Shown here: positions 43,081 to 52,012 of the stretch, in pieces
How the letters are laid out: each line of letters starts with the position of its first letter
How positions within the stretch are numbered: position 1 is the stretch's first letter
Source of the DNA: Actinoplanes octamycinicus
Lineage (GTDB): Bacteria; Actinomycetota; Actinomycetes; Mycobacteriales; Micromonosporaceae
Assembly (NCBI RefSeq): GCF_014205225.1
Contig: NZ_JACHNB010000001.1
Location: 1,674,001 to 1,738,000 of the forward strand
Direction: 5' to 3'
DNA length: 64,000 nt
Made by a program: the position numbers and the translations under genes
The notes under the pieces: model-generated
What the model was told of the DNA's origin: nothing
Seen by the model: the letters and a program-made list of their open reading frames with translations, nothing else
The model's database searches: none

Positions 43081-44331
43081 TCAGCTGACGGTCAGGTCCT
43101 GCTGTTCAGCGGTGACCGCGGCCCGATCCGGGTCGGCGGGCAGGGTCACCAGCAGGACCAGCGAGCAGAGCACCAGAAGGTTGCGCAGCAGGAAGTCGTG
43201 CGGGGTGACGGCCGGCGTTGCTTCGGCCCCGGTCCAGACCAGGAACGAGACGGTGCCCCAGACCAGCGCCGCGTACAGCGCCGCCAGCGCGCCCCACAGC
43301 ACGAACCGGCGCCGGGCCGGCCAGCCGCGCGCGTGGAGCAGCAGCAGGATCATCGCCGGGATGAACCAGTAGATGTGGTGCGGCCAGGTGATCGGGCTGA
43401 CCAGCCCGGAGGTGAGCCCGACCAGGGTGACGCCGACCAGGTCGTGGCCGGCGCGGTGGGCCTTGACGGCGCGGTACAGCCCGGCGACCGTCACGACCGC
43501 GACGAGGGCGGCCCAGAGCACCGTGCTCGGCGGCGCCGGCGCGACCAGCCGGGCCAGCAAGCCCTTGATCGATTGGTTGCCGGTGTAGAACGCCTGGCCC
43601 ACCCGGTCGCTGTCCCACAGCGCGCTGGTCCAGTAGAACCGCGACTCGCGCGGGGCGATCACCGCGGCGAGCAGCGTCGCGACGGCCGCCGAGGCCACCG
43701 CGACCCCGAAGGCGCGCCAGCGACGGGTGACCGCCAGATAGACGATGAAGATCGCCGGGATCAGCTTGATCGCCGCGGCCAGCCCGATCCCGACGCCCGC
43801 GTACCACCGATGCCGGGACAGGGCGTAGCAGAAGTCGAACATGATCATGGCGATCAGCACCAGGTTGATCTGCCCGAGCGTCAGGTTCTCCCGGATCGGC
43901 TCGATGATCAGCAGCGCCGGGACCGCCGCGGCGGTCAGCCACCAGGCCGAACTCCGGGTCGCGGACGGCAGCGCGGTCCGGAAGATCGCGTAGGTGGTCT
44001 GGGCGAGCAGCCCGACGGTCGCCACGGTGAACAGGACGGCCACCCAGCCGAACGGCAGCAGGACCATCGGCCACATGACCATCGCGGCGAGCGGCGTGTA
44101 GGTGAAGTAGAGGGCGCCCTGGACCGGGTCGGGCCGGGCGTAGTCGTACAGGCTGCGGCCGTCGGCCCACCACGTCAGCGCGTCGTAGTAGATGTGCAGG
44201 TCGAAGAAGTGGTGCCGGTTGCCATACCACCCGTAGAAGAGCACGGCGAGCGCCAGCAGAGCCGAGCAGATCACCGCGCGCCGGCGCGACCCCGGAAGAC
44301 TGTGCCCCAGGTTGCTGATGACTGCGCCCAT
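43081..44331 (-). CDS. GT87 family glycosyltransferase (alpha-mannosyltransferase-like)
   Basis: 416 residues with about ten membrane helices. The first extracytoplasmic loop, with FFDLHIYYDALTWWADGRSLYDY, carries the acidic residues of GT-C enzymes. FTYTPLAAMVMWPMVLLPF and ENLTLGQINLVLIAMI are hallmarks of the GT87/DUF2029 group (PimE and Rv2181 relatives), which use polyprenyl-phosphate mannose for lipoglycan extension. Near the end, SPITWPHHIYWFIPA is also conserved. The acceptor is unknown. It lies 191 bp downstream of rplI, separated from it by a terminator. Confidence 0.88.
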   Translation of the reverse strand: MGAVISNLGHSLPGSRRRAVICSALLALAVLFYGWYGNRHHFFDLHIYYDALTWWADGRSLYDYARPDPVQGALYFTYTPLAAMVMWPMVLLPFGWVAVLFTVATVGLLAQTTYAIFRTALPSATRSSAWWLTAAAVPALLIIEPIRENLTLGQINLVLIAMIMFDFCYALSRHRWYAGVGIGLAAAIKLIPAIFIVYLAVTRRWRAFGVAVASAAVATLLAAVIAPRESRFYWTSALWDSDRVGQAFYTGNQSIKGLLARLVAPAPPSTVLWAALVAVVTVAGLYRAVKAHRAGHDLVGVTLVGLTSGLVSPITWPHHIYWFIPAMILLLLHARGWPARRRFVLWGALAALYAALVWGTVSFLVWTGAEATPAVTPHDFLLRNLLVLCSLVLLVTLPADPDRAAVTAEQQDLTVS

Positions 44332-44469
44332 TCCCCCGTGGACTCAGAGCCGGCCGTCGGATCGGCTCTCGTGCCCGACCAGGGTAAGGGAATCCGGCTC
44401 GCGTTCGCCGCTCCGGAATACAGCCTCGTCGATGACGAGGATCACAGGCCACGCACCACCCGAAAAGCA

Positions 44470-44507
44470 CGAACGGCATGCTGGGCGTGAGCCCAACATG
44501 CCGTTCG
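44470..44507 (-). terminator. Terminator of the rpsF-rplI operon
   Basis: A 38-nt hairpin starting 16 bp after the rplI stop. Outer arms CGAACGGCATG and CATGCCGTTCG pair perfectly (11 bp). After one mismatch, TGGGC and GCCCA pair around a GTGA loop. On the minus strand it is followed by TGCTTTTCGG. Confidence 0.88.
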
Positions 44508-44522
44508 CGGTGGTGCGTGCGA

Positions 44523-44972
44523 CTACTTGGCGGCGACCACGTTCACCGGGAACGTGGCGGTCACCTCGGGGTGCAGCTTGACCTGGACGTTGTACGAGCC
44601 CGTGGTCTTGATGTGACCCGGCAGCTCGAGCCGACGACGGTCCAGCGCCGGACCACCGGCGGCCTTGACCGCGTCGACGATCTCGGCCGGGGTGATCGAG
44701 CCGAACAGGCGGCCACCGTTGCCGGAGCGCGCGCTCAGCGTGACCTTGAGGCCGGACAGCTGGCCCTTGACCTCGTTGGCCTGGCCCAGGTCACGGATCT
44801 CCCGGGCCTCGCGGGCCCGCTTGATCACGACGACCTGCTTCTCAGCGCCCTTGCTCCACGGGATCGCGAAGCCCTGCGGCAGGAGGTAGTTACGGCCGTA
44901 GCCGTTCTTCACCTCGACGATGTCGCCGGGGGTGCCGAGGCCCGACACCTCCTGGGTGAGGATGATCTTCAT
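44523..44972 (-). CDS. rplI: 50S ribosomal protein bL9
   Basis: 149 residues. The N-terminal domain [34 protein letters not shown] is canonical bL9. A long connecting helix with [19 protein letters not shown] and the C-terminal domain ([21 protein letters not shown]-like [13 protein letters not shown]) follow. It binds 23S rRNA at the L1 stalk base and helps keep the reading frame. Last gene of the rpsF-ssb-rpsR-rplI operon, 14 bp after rpsR. Confidence 0.98.
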   Translation of the reverse strand: MKIILTQEVSGLGTPGDIVEVKNGYGRNYLLPQGFAIPWSKGAEKQVVVIKRAREAREIRDLGQANEVKGQLSGLKVTLSARSGNGGRLFGSITPAEIVDAVKAAGGPALDRRRLELPGHIKTTGSYNVQVKLHPEVTATFPVNVVAAK

Positions 44973-44986
44973 CTCGGTGACCCTCC

Positions 44987-45226
44987 TCAGCGCGCCGTGG
45001 CCGTGTACGGCAGGAGCGCCATCTCGCGGGCGTTCTTGACCGCGCGGGCGATCTGCCGCTGCTGCTGCGAGGTCACCCCGGTGACGCGGCGGGCACGGAT
45101 CTTGCCGCGGTCGGAGATGAACTTGCGCAGGAGCGCGGTGTCCTTGTAGTCGATGTAGGTGATCCCGTCCTTGTCGAGCGGGTTCACCTTCTTCTTCGGC
45201 TTGCGAAGCGCCGCAGCCTTAGCCAT
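44987..45226 (-). CDS. rpsR: 30S ribosomal protein bS18
   Basis: 79 residues: [20 protein letters not shown], then [20 protein letters not shown] and [20 protein letters not shown], all bS18 signatures. ATG 45226 follows AGGAG by 9 bp. The N-terminus lacks the CxxC zinc-type Cys, so this is a Cys-minus form. Zinc-independent bS18 paralogues exist in actinobacteria; whether a Cys-containing copy exists elsewhere is unknown. It sits between ssb and rplI and pairs with bS6 in the 30S platform. Confidence 0.97.
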   Translation of the reverse strand: MAKAAALRKPKKKVNPLDKDGITYIDYKDTALLRKFISDRGKIRARRVTGVTSQQQRQIARAVKNAREMALLPYTATAR

Positions 45227-45261
45227 TGCTCTTACTCCTGAACTCAAGAAAGCCCGAAGGC

Positions 45262-45858
45262 TTAGAAGGGAGGCTCGTCGTCGAACGAGGAGTTGTTGCC
45301 GCCGCCGGAACGGTTGCCGCCAGCCGGTGCAGCCGTGGCCCAGGGGTCGTCGAAGTCGTTGTTGCCCCGACCTCCACCGCCGCTGGACTGCTGCCGGTTG
45401 CCGCCACCACCGAAGTTGCCGCCGCCACCGCCGCCGCCGAAGTTCCCGCCGCCGCCACCGGAGGCGCCGAAGCCACCCCCGCCGCCGCCGGACCGGTTCA
45501 TCCGCTGCACCTTCGCCGTGGCGTAGCGCAGCGACGGGCCGATCTCGTCGACCTCGAGCTCGATGACGGTGCGCTTCTCTCCCTCTTTGGTGTCGTAGGT
45601 GCGCTGGCGCAGCCGGCCCTGCACGATCACCCGGGTGCCGCGGGTCAGCGACTCCGAGACGTGCTCAGCGGCGTCACGCCAGATGCTGCACGACAGGAAG
45701 AGTGGCTCGCCGTCCTTCCACTCGTTTGACTGCCGGTCCAGGGTCCGCGGCGTGGAAGCGATGCGGAACGAACAGACCGCCGCTCCCGACGCGGTGAAGC
45801 GGATCTCCGGGTCGTTGACCAGGTTGCCAACGACGGTGATTACGGTTTCTCCAGCCAT
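45262..45858 (-). CDS. ssb: Single-stranded DNA-binding protein
   Basis: 198 residues. The OB-fold (residues 1-115) shows [45 protein letters not shown] and [21 protein letters not shown] Gly-rich disordered linker ([23 protein letters not shown]) leads to the acidic tip DDEPPF, which recruits replication and repair proteins. It protects single-stranded DNA as a tetramer. Position between rpsF and rpsR is the standard bacterial order. Confidence 0.98.
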   Translation of the reverse strand: MAGETVITVVGNLVNDPEIRFTASGAAVCSFRIASTPRTLDRQSNEWKDGEPLFLSCSIWRDAAEHVSESLTRGTRVIVQGRLRQRTYDTKEGEKRTVIELEVDEIGPSLRYATAKVQRMNRSGGGGGGFGASGGGGGNFGGGGGGGNFGGGGNRQQSSGGGGRGNNDFDDPWATAAPAGGNRSGGGNNSSFDDEPPF

Positions 45859-45923
45859 GAAACTTCTCCTCGCCGCTCAAGTCGTCGATGCAAAGGGTCT
45901 CAGGACCCTCTGACAAAAACGCC

Positions 45924-46214
45924 TCAGCGGGTCTCGGGACGGATGACCTTGGTCCGCAGGATGGACTCGTTGAGCCGGAGCTGACGGTCCAGCTCGGCCA
46001 CGGCCTCGGGCGTCGCCTGCAGGTCGACGACCGCGTAGATGCCCTCAGCCTTCTTGTTGATCTCGAACGAGAGCCGGCGACGGCCCCAGACGTCGAGCTT
46101 CTCCACCGAGCCACCCGCGGTCCTGATCACGTTCAGGTACTGGTCGAGCGACGGGGCGACGGTGCGCTCCTCGAGCGAAGGGTCGAGGATCACCATCAGT
46201 TCGTAATGACGCAA
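45924..46214 (-). CDS. rpsF: 30S ribosomal protein bS6
   Basis: 96 residues: [19 protein letters not shown], then [29 protein letters not shown] strands and [15 protein letters not shown]. The TTG at 46214 is chosen because GGAGG lies 8 bp upstream and the protein then begins exactly like family members; a GTG at 46223 would be too close to that site. First gene of the operon. Hairpins upstream may bind the bS6-bS18 complex for feedback. Confidence 0.97.
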   Translation of the reverse strand: MRHYELMVILDPSLEERTVAPSLDQYLNVIRTAGGSVEKLDVWGRRRLSFEINKKAEGIYAVVDLQATPEAVAELDRQLRLNESILRTKVIRPETR

Positions 46215-46240
46215 GACATTCACCTCCTGTGGGCTATGCG

Positions 46241-46315
46241 GCCACGGTCTCTCCGTGGCAGGAGGTCTTGTGTCGAACGCAGAAGAAAGCCGTGGGAAGA
46301 AGTGCGCCCCACGGC
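46241..46315 (-). promoter_or_regulatory. rpsF leader hairpins
   Basis: Two hairpins lie in the 5' leader of rpsF: GCCACGG-TCTCT-CCGTGGC at 46241-46259 (7-bp stem), and GCCGTGGG with CCCACGGC at 46289-46315 (8-bp stem, 11-nt loop). Their position fits the autoregulatory S6:S18 leader known in other bacteria, but the diagnostic CCG bulge was not verified. Confidence 0.4.
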
Positions 46316-46371
46316 GGACAGTCTGCGAACCGAGCCAGCATACCCAGGTGGGGTGCTCCGGCCCAAAACGA

Positions 46372-46395
46372 AGACCCCGTCCGGGGACGGGGTCT
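46372..46395 (-). terminator. Terminator after the wall-protein gene
   Basis: AGACCCCGTC (46372-46381) and GACGGGGTCT (46386-46395) form a perfect 10-bp stem with a CGGG loop. On the minus strand TCGTTTTGG follows. It separates the upstream secreted-protein gene from the rpsF operon. Confidence 0.85.
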
Positions 46396-46511
46396 CTCGC
46401 CGTGCAGAGCCGCGGGGCGTCCGGTCCGGTTCGTTGGGTGGGACCTGGGGAGGAACGACCACACCGATGAGGTGGACGCGGTCGCCCCGCGGAGCCTTAC
46501 AAGAGGGAAGC

Positions 46512-47501
46512 TTACGCCAGATTTGCCCGAGATGCACGTTGCGACACGATTGCCCGAATAGCCGCGGTGAGCACGCCCAGCACGCAGACCATCGCGGTGA
46601 GCCCGAGCAGGCCGATCGGGCGGCCGGTGCGCATCGGCTCGATCGCGGCAACCGGCTCGGCGGCCGGCGCGGCGGCCGGGCCGTCCTGCCCCCGATCCGG
46701 GGCGGCCGCACCGGACGGCGACGCGTCGGCGCTGGTCACGCCGGTGACCGAGGCCCGGTCGTCGGGGACCAGGGACTGGCGCTCACCCGGGGGCATACCG
46801 GCGAACGGCGGGGCGCCCGCGGTGGTCGTACGGGAAACCTTGTTCTTGATCTTCTGGGTGGTGGCGTCGTGCGGCGCGCTGGCGGCCGTGTCGTGAGCGG
46901 CGCGGGCGGGCTGGGCCGGCGGCGTGCCGGTCCGGTGCTGAGCGGCCCGCGCGGCGTCGGTCGCGGGACGGATCGGCCGGGACCGCGGCGACCGGGTGTC
47001 CGGCCCGGTCGAGCCGGCGGACGACGAGAAACCCGACGAACCGGCGATGATCGACGGCAGCGTTCCGGCGCTCGACCCGCCCGGCACCGGGTCCGGCAGC
47101 GTGGCCGGGGCCGACGGGACCGCGGTGACCAGCATCGGCACCGGGTCGTCGGCGTCCGAGCAGTCCGGGTTCAGCACGACCGGCGTGGTGCCGCGCCGGA
47201 ACACCACCTCAGCGGCGCCGTCGTCCGGGATCACGCCCTTGCGCGCGCCGGCCAGCTCCAGCCGGGCGTCGTGACCGGTCCGGTTGATCACGTGCAGGGT
47301 GCTGTCGGCGGGCACCGTCATCTTCTCCACGCTGGGCTTGGAGTCACAGCTCAGGCCCAGCATGCCGCCGCCGAAGGTGACCCGGCGGTCGCCCGGCTCG
47401 AGCTGCTCGGCGCTCGCCGTCCCGGTGGCGATCAGCGGCACACCGAAGATCAAACCGCTGGCCACCAGCGCTGCCATCCGGTATCGGAACTGCCGCGACA
47501 T
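46512..47501 (-). CDS. Hypothetical secreted, membrane-anchored surface protein
   Basis: 329 residues. A Sec signal peptide (RMAALVASGLIFGVPLIATG, cleavage likely after TASA) is followed by a beta-rich domain of about 110 residues with one Cys pair (LGLSCDSK and NPDCSDADD), perhaps disulfide-bonded. Residues 150-290 are a Pro/Ala/Ser/Thr-rich stalk. The C-terminus has one helix (PIGLLGLTAMVCVLGVLTAAIRA) and a short basic tail. This is the layout of wall-spanning surface proteins, though no sortase LPXTG motif is seen. Function unknown. It occupies the place between rpsF and nfo. Confidence 0.75.
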   Translation of the reverse strand: MSRQFRYRMAALVASGLIFGVPLIATGTASAEQLEPGDRRVTFGGGMLGLSCDSKPSVEKMTVPADSTLHVINRTGHDARLELAGARKGVIPDDGAAEVVFRRGTTPVVLNPDCSDADDPVPMLVTAVPSAPATLPDPVPGGSSAGTLPSIIAGSSGFSSSAGSTGPDTRSPRSRPIRPATDAARAAQHRTGTPPAQPARAAHDTAASAPHDATTQKIKNKVSRTTTAGAPPFAGMPPGERQSLVPDDRASVTGVTSADASPSGAAAPDRGQDGPAAAPAAEPVAAIEPMRTGRPIGLLGLTAMVCVLGVLTAAIRAIVSQRASRANLA

Positions 47502-47631
47502 GCATTACTCCCCAGTTCGCCGCCGGTCACGACCGGCAATCGGTCAAACGTGATCGATGGGGCTAACGAGGCGCGGCGGAGGCCGGTGACGCTCGGCGGA
47601 AAGTGTCGGTCCGGCGTCGTAGGCTCGGTCC

Positions 47632-48408
47632 ATGCGCATCGGAGCCCACGTCGATCCCGCCGACCCGCTGGCCGAGGCCGCCGCACGCGGCGCCGAGGCG
47701 GTGCAGTTCTTCCTCACCGACCCGCAGGGTTACAAAAACCCCAAACCACGTGAGGACGCCGAGCAGTTGCGCGCGTCCGACGTGGACGTCTACATCCACG
47801 CGCCGTACATCGTGAATGTCGCCTCGCCGAACAACCGGATCCGCATCCCCAGCCGCAAGCTGCTGATGGCGCACGCCAAGGCGGCCGCCGAGCTCGGGGC
47901 GAAAGGGTTGATCGTGCACGGCGGGCACGTCGGGGCGGGCGCCGATCTCAGCGCCGGCTTCGACAACTGGCGCAAGGCCTTCGAATACGCCGAGAAGGAC
48001 GGCGGCCTCCCGCTCCCGATCCTGATCGAGAACACCGCCGGTGGGGACAACGCGTGCGCCCGGCGCTTCGACGACCTGGCCCGGCTCTGGGAGGCGGTCG
48101 GCTCGTTCGGGGCCGGCTTCTGCCTGGACACCTGCCACGCCTTCGCCGGCGGGGAGGACCTGGTCGGCATCGTCGACCGGATCAAGGCGATCACCGGGCG
48201 GATCGACCTGATCCACGCGAACGATTCCAAGGGCGGCTTCGACTCGGGCCAGGACCGGCACGACAACCTGGGTAATGGGAAGATCGACCCCGAACTGGTG
48301 GTCGCCGCCATCCGCGCCTCCGGTGCTCCCGCCATTGTGGAGACGCCCGGCGGGGTGGAGGGGCAGAGTGCCGACATCGCGCTGCTGCGGGCGCGGTCGG
48401 GTGCCTGA
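47632..48408 (+). CDS. nfo: Deoxyribonuclease IV (AP endonuclease family 2)
   Basis: 258 residues with a TIM-barrel Nfo fold. It opens MRIGAHVDPADPLAEAAARG and shows the zinc ligands in YIHAPYIVNVASP, LIVHGGHVGAG, ILIENTAGG, FCLDTCHAFAGG, LIHANDSKGG and GQDRHDNLGNG, and the last Glu in AIVETPGG. It cleaves 5' to abasic sites in base-excision repair. ATG 47632. The protein is slightly shorter than E. coli Nfo (285), as usual in actinobacteria. Confidence 0.95.
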   Translation: MRIGAHVDPADPLAEAAARGAEAVQFFLTDPQGYKNPKPREDAEQLRASDVDVYIHAPYIVNVASPNNRIRIPSRKLLMAHAKAAAELGAKGLIVHGGHVGAGADLSAGFDNWRKAFEYAEKDGGLPLPILIENTAGGDNACARRFDDLARLWEAVGSFGAGFCLDTCHAFAGGEDLVGIVDRIKAITGRIDLIHANDSKGGFDSGQDRHDNLGNGKIDPELVVAAIRASGAPAIVETPGGVEGQSADIALLRARSGA

Positions 48409-48429
48409 CGTGTTGGGCCGGGGAGGGTC

Positions 48430-51400
48430 ATGACAGAGCAGCCGCAACCGCTCTCGACCAGGGCCGCCGGTGACGGGACGGGGGCGCGGGAGCCGAGAGG
48501 GCGACGGTTGTTCGGGATCTTTGGGTCTCGTCGGCGGGACAAAAAGGACGGACCGCGATCCTCGGATTCGTCGGGGGCTTCGGGCTCGTCGAAGGCTTCG
48601 GGGTCGGTTGGGGCTGCGGATGAGGCCGGTGGGGCGAAACTCGGGCCCAAGGCTGAGCAGATCGAGGCCGGTCCGCTGGAGGCTGGTGGCGCGGTCGGCG
48701 CCTTGAAGCCGGACGCTCTCAAGCCTGACGTCACGAAGCCTGACGCTCTTCCGAAGTCTGATCATGCGGATCCTGAGGGTGTTAAGTCCGGCGCTGCACG
48801 ATCTGAGGCTGCGAAGCCGGCCCCTGCTGCTTCGGGGGAAATATCCGACAAGAGCGACGGGTCGCCGGCGGGTGGCACGAAGGCCGGGGCGGATGAGGCC
48901 GGTCGCGGGAGCGCGGATCCAGAAGGCAAGGCCGCGGGATCAGACAGCAAGGCCGCAGGCCCGGAGACCAAGGCCGCAGGCCCGGAGACCAAGAGCGCGG
49001 GCTCAGAGACCAAGGCCGCAGGCCCGGAGACCAAGAGCGCGGGCTCGGAGGGCAAGGCCGCGGATCCGGCGACCAAGGGTGCCGGGCCGGAGGACAAGGG
49101 CGCGGCTGCCGGGGGCGGGAAGGGTGCTGGCGATCCACTAGGGACGGCGGCGAAGGGGAAACGGAAGCGGAAGGAGCTGCCGGAGACTCGTCCGCCGGGG
49201 GCGCCGGAGGATCCGTGGTCGGCTTTCGCGGCGATCGCCGCGGAGAAGCCGCCGGGGCGGCTCCGGCGTGGGTTCCGGGTCGTCTGGCGTGCGGTCGTTC
49301 ATGAGTACGCGCTGGCCGCCTACATCTCCGCGGTCCTCGCGATCGGGCTGACCTGGCCGACGCTGCGGTACCCGATGCACACGCTGCCGCAGGACCTCGG
49401 CGATCCGTCGCGGCAAGCCTGGCAGGTGTCCTGGCTGGGCCACGTGCTGCGGACGAACCCGGTCAAACTCTGGCAATCAAATGCCTACTTCCCCAACAAC
49501 AACAGCTTTGCGTACGGCGACAGCCTGCTCGGATATGCCGGGTTCGGCCTGGTCGGGGACGGGCCCAGCGCCGCCGTGCTGCGCTACAACATCATCTTCG
49601 TGCTGGCCCACGCGCTGCTGCTGTTCGGCGCCTACGCGCTGGTGCGGCAGCTCGGCGCGCGGCCTACCGGAGCGGCCGTGGCAGCGGCGGCCTTTGCGTA
49701 CGCGCCGTGGCGCCTCGCTCAGGAGGGGCACCTCGACATCATCTCGGCGGGGGCGATCCCGCTGGCGCTGGCGCTGCTGGCGCGCGGGCACGGGTGGTCG
49801 ATCCGGTACGGGTTCCGGCCGGAGCGGCGTCGGGCCGGATGGGCGGCGCTGGGTTGGCTGGTGGCGACCTGGCAGCTGAGTCTCGGGTTCTCGCTCGGGC
49901 TGCCGTTCGCCTATGTGCTGGCGGGGATCGTGCTGTTCCTGCTGGTGGCGGTCCCACTCCGACGGCTGCGGCGACGCCGGCGGGAGCGGAAGCTCAGTAG
50001 GGGCGAGCTCAGCCCGACGCCCGCAGCCGGTGCCGAGAAGCCTGCCGCCGCTGCAAAGCCTGGCACCGACGACCCGTCCAGCAAGAAGGCCGCCGGATCC
50101 CCCGGCGCCAAGACGGACGAGTCAGCCAAGGCGACTGAGGGCACCCCCAGCGACAAGACGGACAAGGCAACCAAGGCGACCGACGGGACCCCCGGCGAAA
50201 AGACCGGCAGGTCGACCGTCGATACCGCCGGCGAGACAGCCGGCAAGACCTCCGCCGAAACCGCCAGCGAGAAGACTGAAAAGCCGACCGCCGGCACCGC
50301 CACCGAGGCAACCGAAAAGACCGCCGGCGAGGAGACCGACAAGCCGACCGCTGGGACCTCCACCGAGAAGACCGACAGTCCCTCCACCGAAGCCACCGAC
50401 GGAACGGTCGGCGGCAAGGCCGACGCTGCGGATAAGGCCGTTGTAGGCGAGGGTGTTGCCGGCAAGGGATCGGTCCGCGACGGAGTGCCGAGCAAGGCTG
50501 AGGCTCGTGACGGCGTCTCCAGTGGTCTGGAGGTTCGCAAGGAACGGCCGGAGAAGGGCGAGGCGGCGGGGGCGACGGCTCCTGACAAGGGCGTCAAGAA
50601 CAAATCCGGCACGGACAAGGCCGACACTAACAAGGCCGACACGGACAAGACCGGCCCCGACAAGACCGGCACCGACAAGACCGGCGAGAGTGGGGCGGCG
50701 GGGTCTGCGGCTGGCAAGGGGCCGGCGAAGGGTGACAGCGACTCGGTTGCTTCCGGCGCGGGTTCGACGGCGGGCGAGGGCAAGGTAGGCAGACGTCGGG
50801 TTCGTAAGGAGAAGGGCGGCACGGCGCGGCCCGGGGCCAAGAAGGTGGCGGCTGGGCCTCGGCGGGAGAGTCGAGCGGTGCTCGGTTGGCGGCTGGTGCT
50901 GACCAACGTTCTGGGAGTGCTGTTCTTCGTCGGGGTCGGGGCGGTGATCGCGATTCCGTATCTGCGGGCGCCGGACTCACCCACCCGGACCGCGGAGATC
51001 GACTTCTTCTCGCCGCCGGTGCGCAGCCTGCTGATCGGGCCGGCGGAGTCCCGGATCTGGGGTGCCGCGCACGCCACGCCACGCGCCTCGCTGGACTGGG
51101 CGGCCGAGATGTCGCTGCTGCCGGGCTTCGTGCTCTACGCCCTGGCGCTGGCCGGGCTGCTCTTCTCGATCTGGCGGTGGCGGCAGCGGCTGTTCCTGGT
51201 GCTGGCCCTGGCCGCCGCGGTGATCCTGACCCTGGGCACCACGTTCTTCGACGGCCGGTGGACCTACCTGCCGCTCTTCGGGCATCTTCCGGCCTCGTTC
51301 GACCTGCGCATCCCGGGTCGCCTGATGCTCTGGACGACGCTGCTGCTGGCGATTCTGGCGGCCGGGGCGATCGACGAGTTCGTCCGGCGGATCGAGCATT

Positions 51401-51864
51401 TCGCGGCGCAGCGGACGCCGCCGTGGCCGAGTCCGTGGCTGCGGCTGGCCACGCTCGTCCCGGTGCTGCTGATCGTCCTGGAGGGCTGGAACGCCACCGC
51501 CCATCCGGTGGTCCCCGCCCAGCCGGCCGCGCTGCGCACCGTCGGCGGTCCGATGCTGGTGCTGCCGACCGCGGCGCTCAGCGACCAGACCGTCCAGCTG
51601 TGGACCACCTCGCGCTACCAGCAGGTGACCAACGGCGGCGGGAACGTCGCCGCGGTCAAGCAGGAGGAGCTGCGGAAGAACGTCGCGTCGTTCCCGGACC
51701 TGGCCAGCATCCAGTACCTGCGGGACAAGGGCGTCGGCACCGTCCTGCTGATCCGCTCCGAGGTGGTCGGCACCCCGTGGGAGCAGGCCGGTGACCTGCC
51801 GGTGGACGCCCTCGGCATCCGCCGCGAGGACCTCCCCGACGCAGTCATCTTCCGCCTGAACTGA
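48430..51864 (+). CDS. Large GT-C-like membrane protein with two disordered regions
   Basis: 1144 residues. A 280-residue disordered N-terminus contains KAAGPETK-type repeats (near residues 160-215). The first membrane block (about 285-520) includes TWPTLRYPMHTLPQDLGDP and AYFPNNNSFAYGDSLLGYAG, typical of GT-C/YfhO-like proteins. A hydrophilic insert of about 290 residues, rich in Lys, Thr, Ala, Asp and Glu (KTDKATKATDG), interrupts it at about 524-812. The second block (815-1000) has LFGHLPASFDLRIPGRLMLW. The C-terminal 115 residues are extracytoplasmic (LVLPTAALSDQTVQLW). Probably an envelope glycosyltransferase. ATG 48430 follows GGAGGG. Confidence 0.75.
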   Translation: MTEQPQPLSTRAAGDGTGAREPRGRRLFGIFGSRRRDKKDGPRSSDSSGASGSSKASGSVGAADEAGGAKLGPKAEQIEAGPLEAGGAVGALKPDALKPDVTKPDALPKSDHADPEGVKSGAARSEAAKPAPAASGEISDKSDGSPAGGTKAGADEAGRGSADPEGKAAGSDSKAAGPETKAAGPETKSAGSETKAAGPETKSAGSEGKAADPATKGAGPEDKGAAAGGGKGAGDPLGTAAKGKRKRKELPETRPPGAPEDPWSAFAAIAAEKPPGRLRRGFRVVWRAVVHEYALAAYISAVLAIGLTWPTLRYPMHTLPQDLGDPSRQAWQVSWLGHVLRTNPVKLWQSNAYFPNNNSFAYGDSLLGYAGFGLVGDGPSAAVLRYNIIFVLAHALLLFGAYALVRQLGARPTGAAVAAAAFAYAPWRLAQEGHLDIISAGAIPLALALLARGHGWSIRYGFRPERRRAGWAALGWLVATWQLSLGFSLGLPFAYVLAGIVLFLLVAVPLRRLRRRRRERKLSRGELSPTPAAGAEKPAAAAKPGTDDPSSKKAAGSPGAKTDESAKATEGTPSDKTDKATKATDGTPGEKTGRSTVDTAGETAGKTSAETASEKTEKPTAGTATEATEKTAGEETDKPTAGTSTEKTDSPSTEATDGTVGGKADAADKAVVGEGVAGKGSVRDGVPSKAEARDGVSSGLEVRKERPEKGEAAGATAPDKGVKNKSGTDKADTNKADTDKTGPDKTGTDKTGESGAAGSAAGKGPAKGDSDSVASGAGSTAGEGKVGRRRVRKEKGGTARPGAKKVAAGPRRESRAVLGWRLVLTNVLGVLFFVGVGAVIAIPYLRAPDSPTRTAEIDFFSPPVRSLLIGPAESRIWGAAHATPRASLDWAAEMSLLPGFVLYALALAGLLFSIWRWRQRLFLVLALAAAVILTLGTTFFDGRWTYLPLFGHLPASFDLRIPGRLMLWTTLLLAILAAGAIDEFVRRIEHFAAQRTPPWPSPWLRLATLVPVLLIVLEGWNATAHPVVPAQPAALRTVGGPMLVLPTAALSDQTVQLWTTSRYQQVTNGGGNVAAVKQEELRKNVASFPDLASIQYLRDKGVGTVLLIRSEVVGTPWEQAGDLPVDALGIRREDLPDAVIFRLN
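48901..49095 (+). repeat. KAAGPETK-coding repeats in the GT-C-like gene
   Basis: About eight 21-24-bp units built on AAGGCCGCAGGCCCGGAGACC alternate with AAGAGCGCGGGCTC-type units. They encode KAAGPET and KSAGSET heptapeptides in the disordered N-terminus. Confidence 0.85.
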
Positions 51865-51970
51865 GACGGCCGCTCATCGCAGCCCCAGCAGGTCGGGGGA
51901 CGGGACGGGGCATCGCGCGTACCGAAAAGGAGCGGTCGGGAGCGGCGCGGGCCTGGGAGTGGAAAGCGCG

Positions 51971-51998
51971 GCGGGGCACACCGGAAGGTGTGCCCCGC
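51971..51998 (-). terminator. Terminator after the GT87 gene at 52013
   Basis: GCGGGGCACACC (51971-51982) pairs perfectly with GGTGTGCCCCGC (51987-51998) around GGAA, a 12-bp stem. On the minus strand GCGCTTTCC follows. It can also serve the convergent GT-C gene. Confidence 0.88.
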
Positions 51999-52012
51999 TC
52001 TGTCGGGATGGG

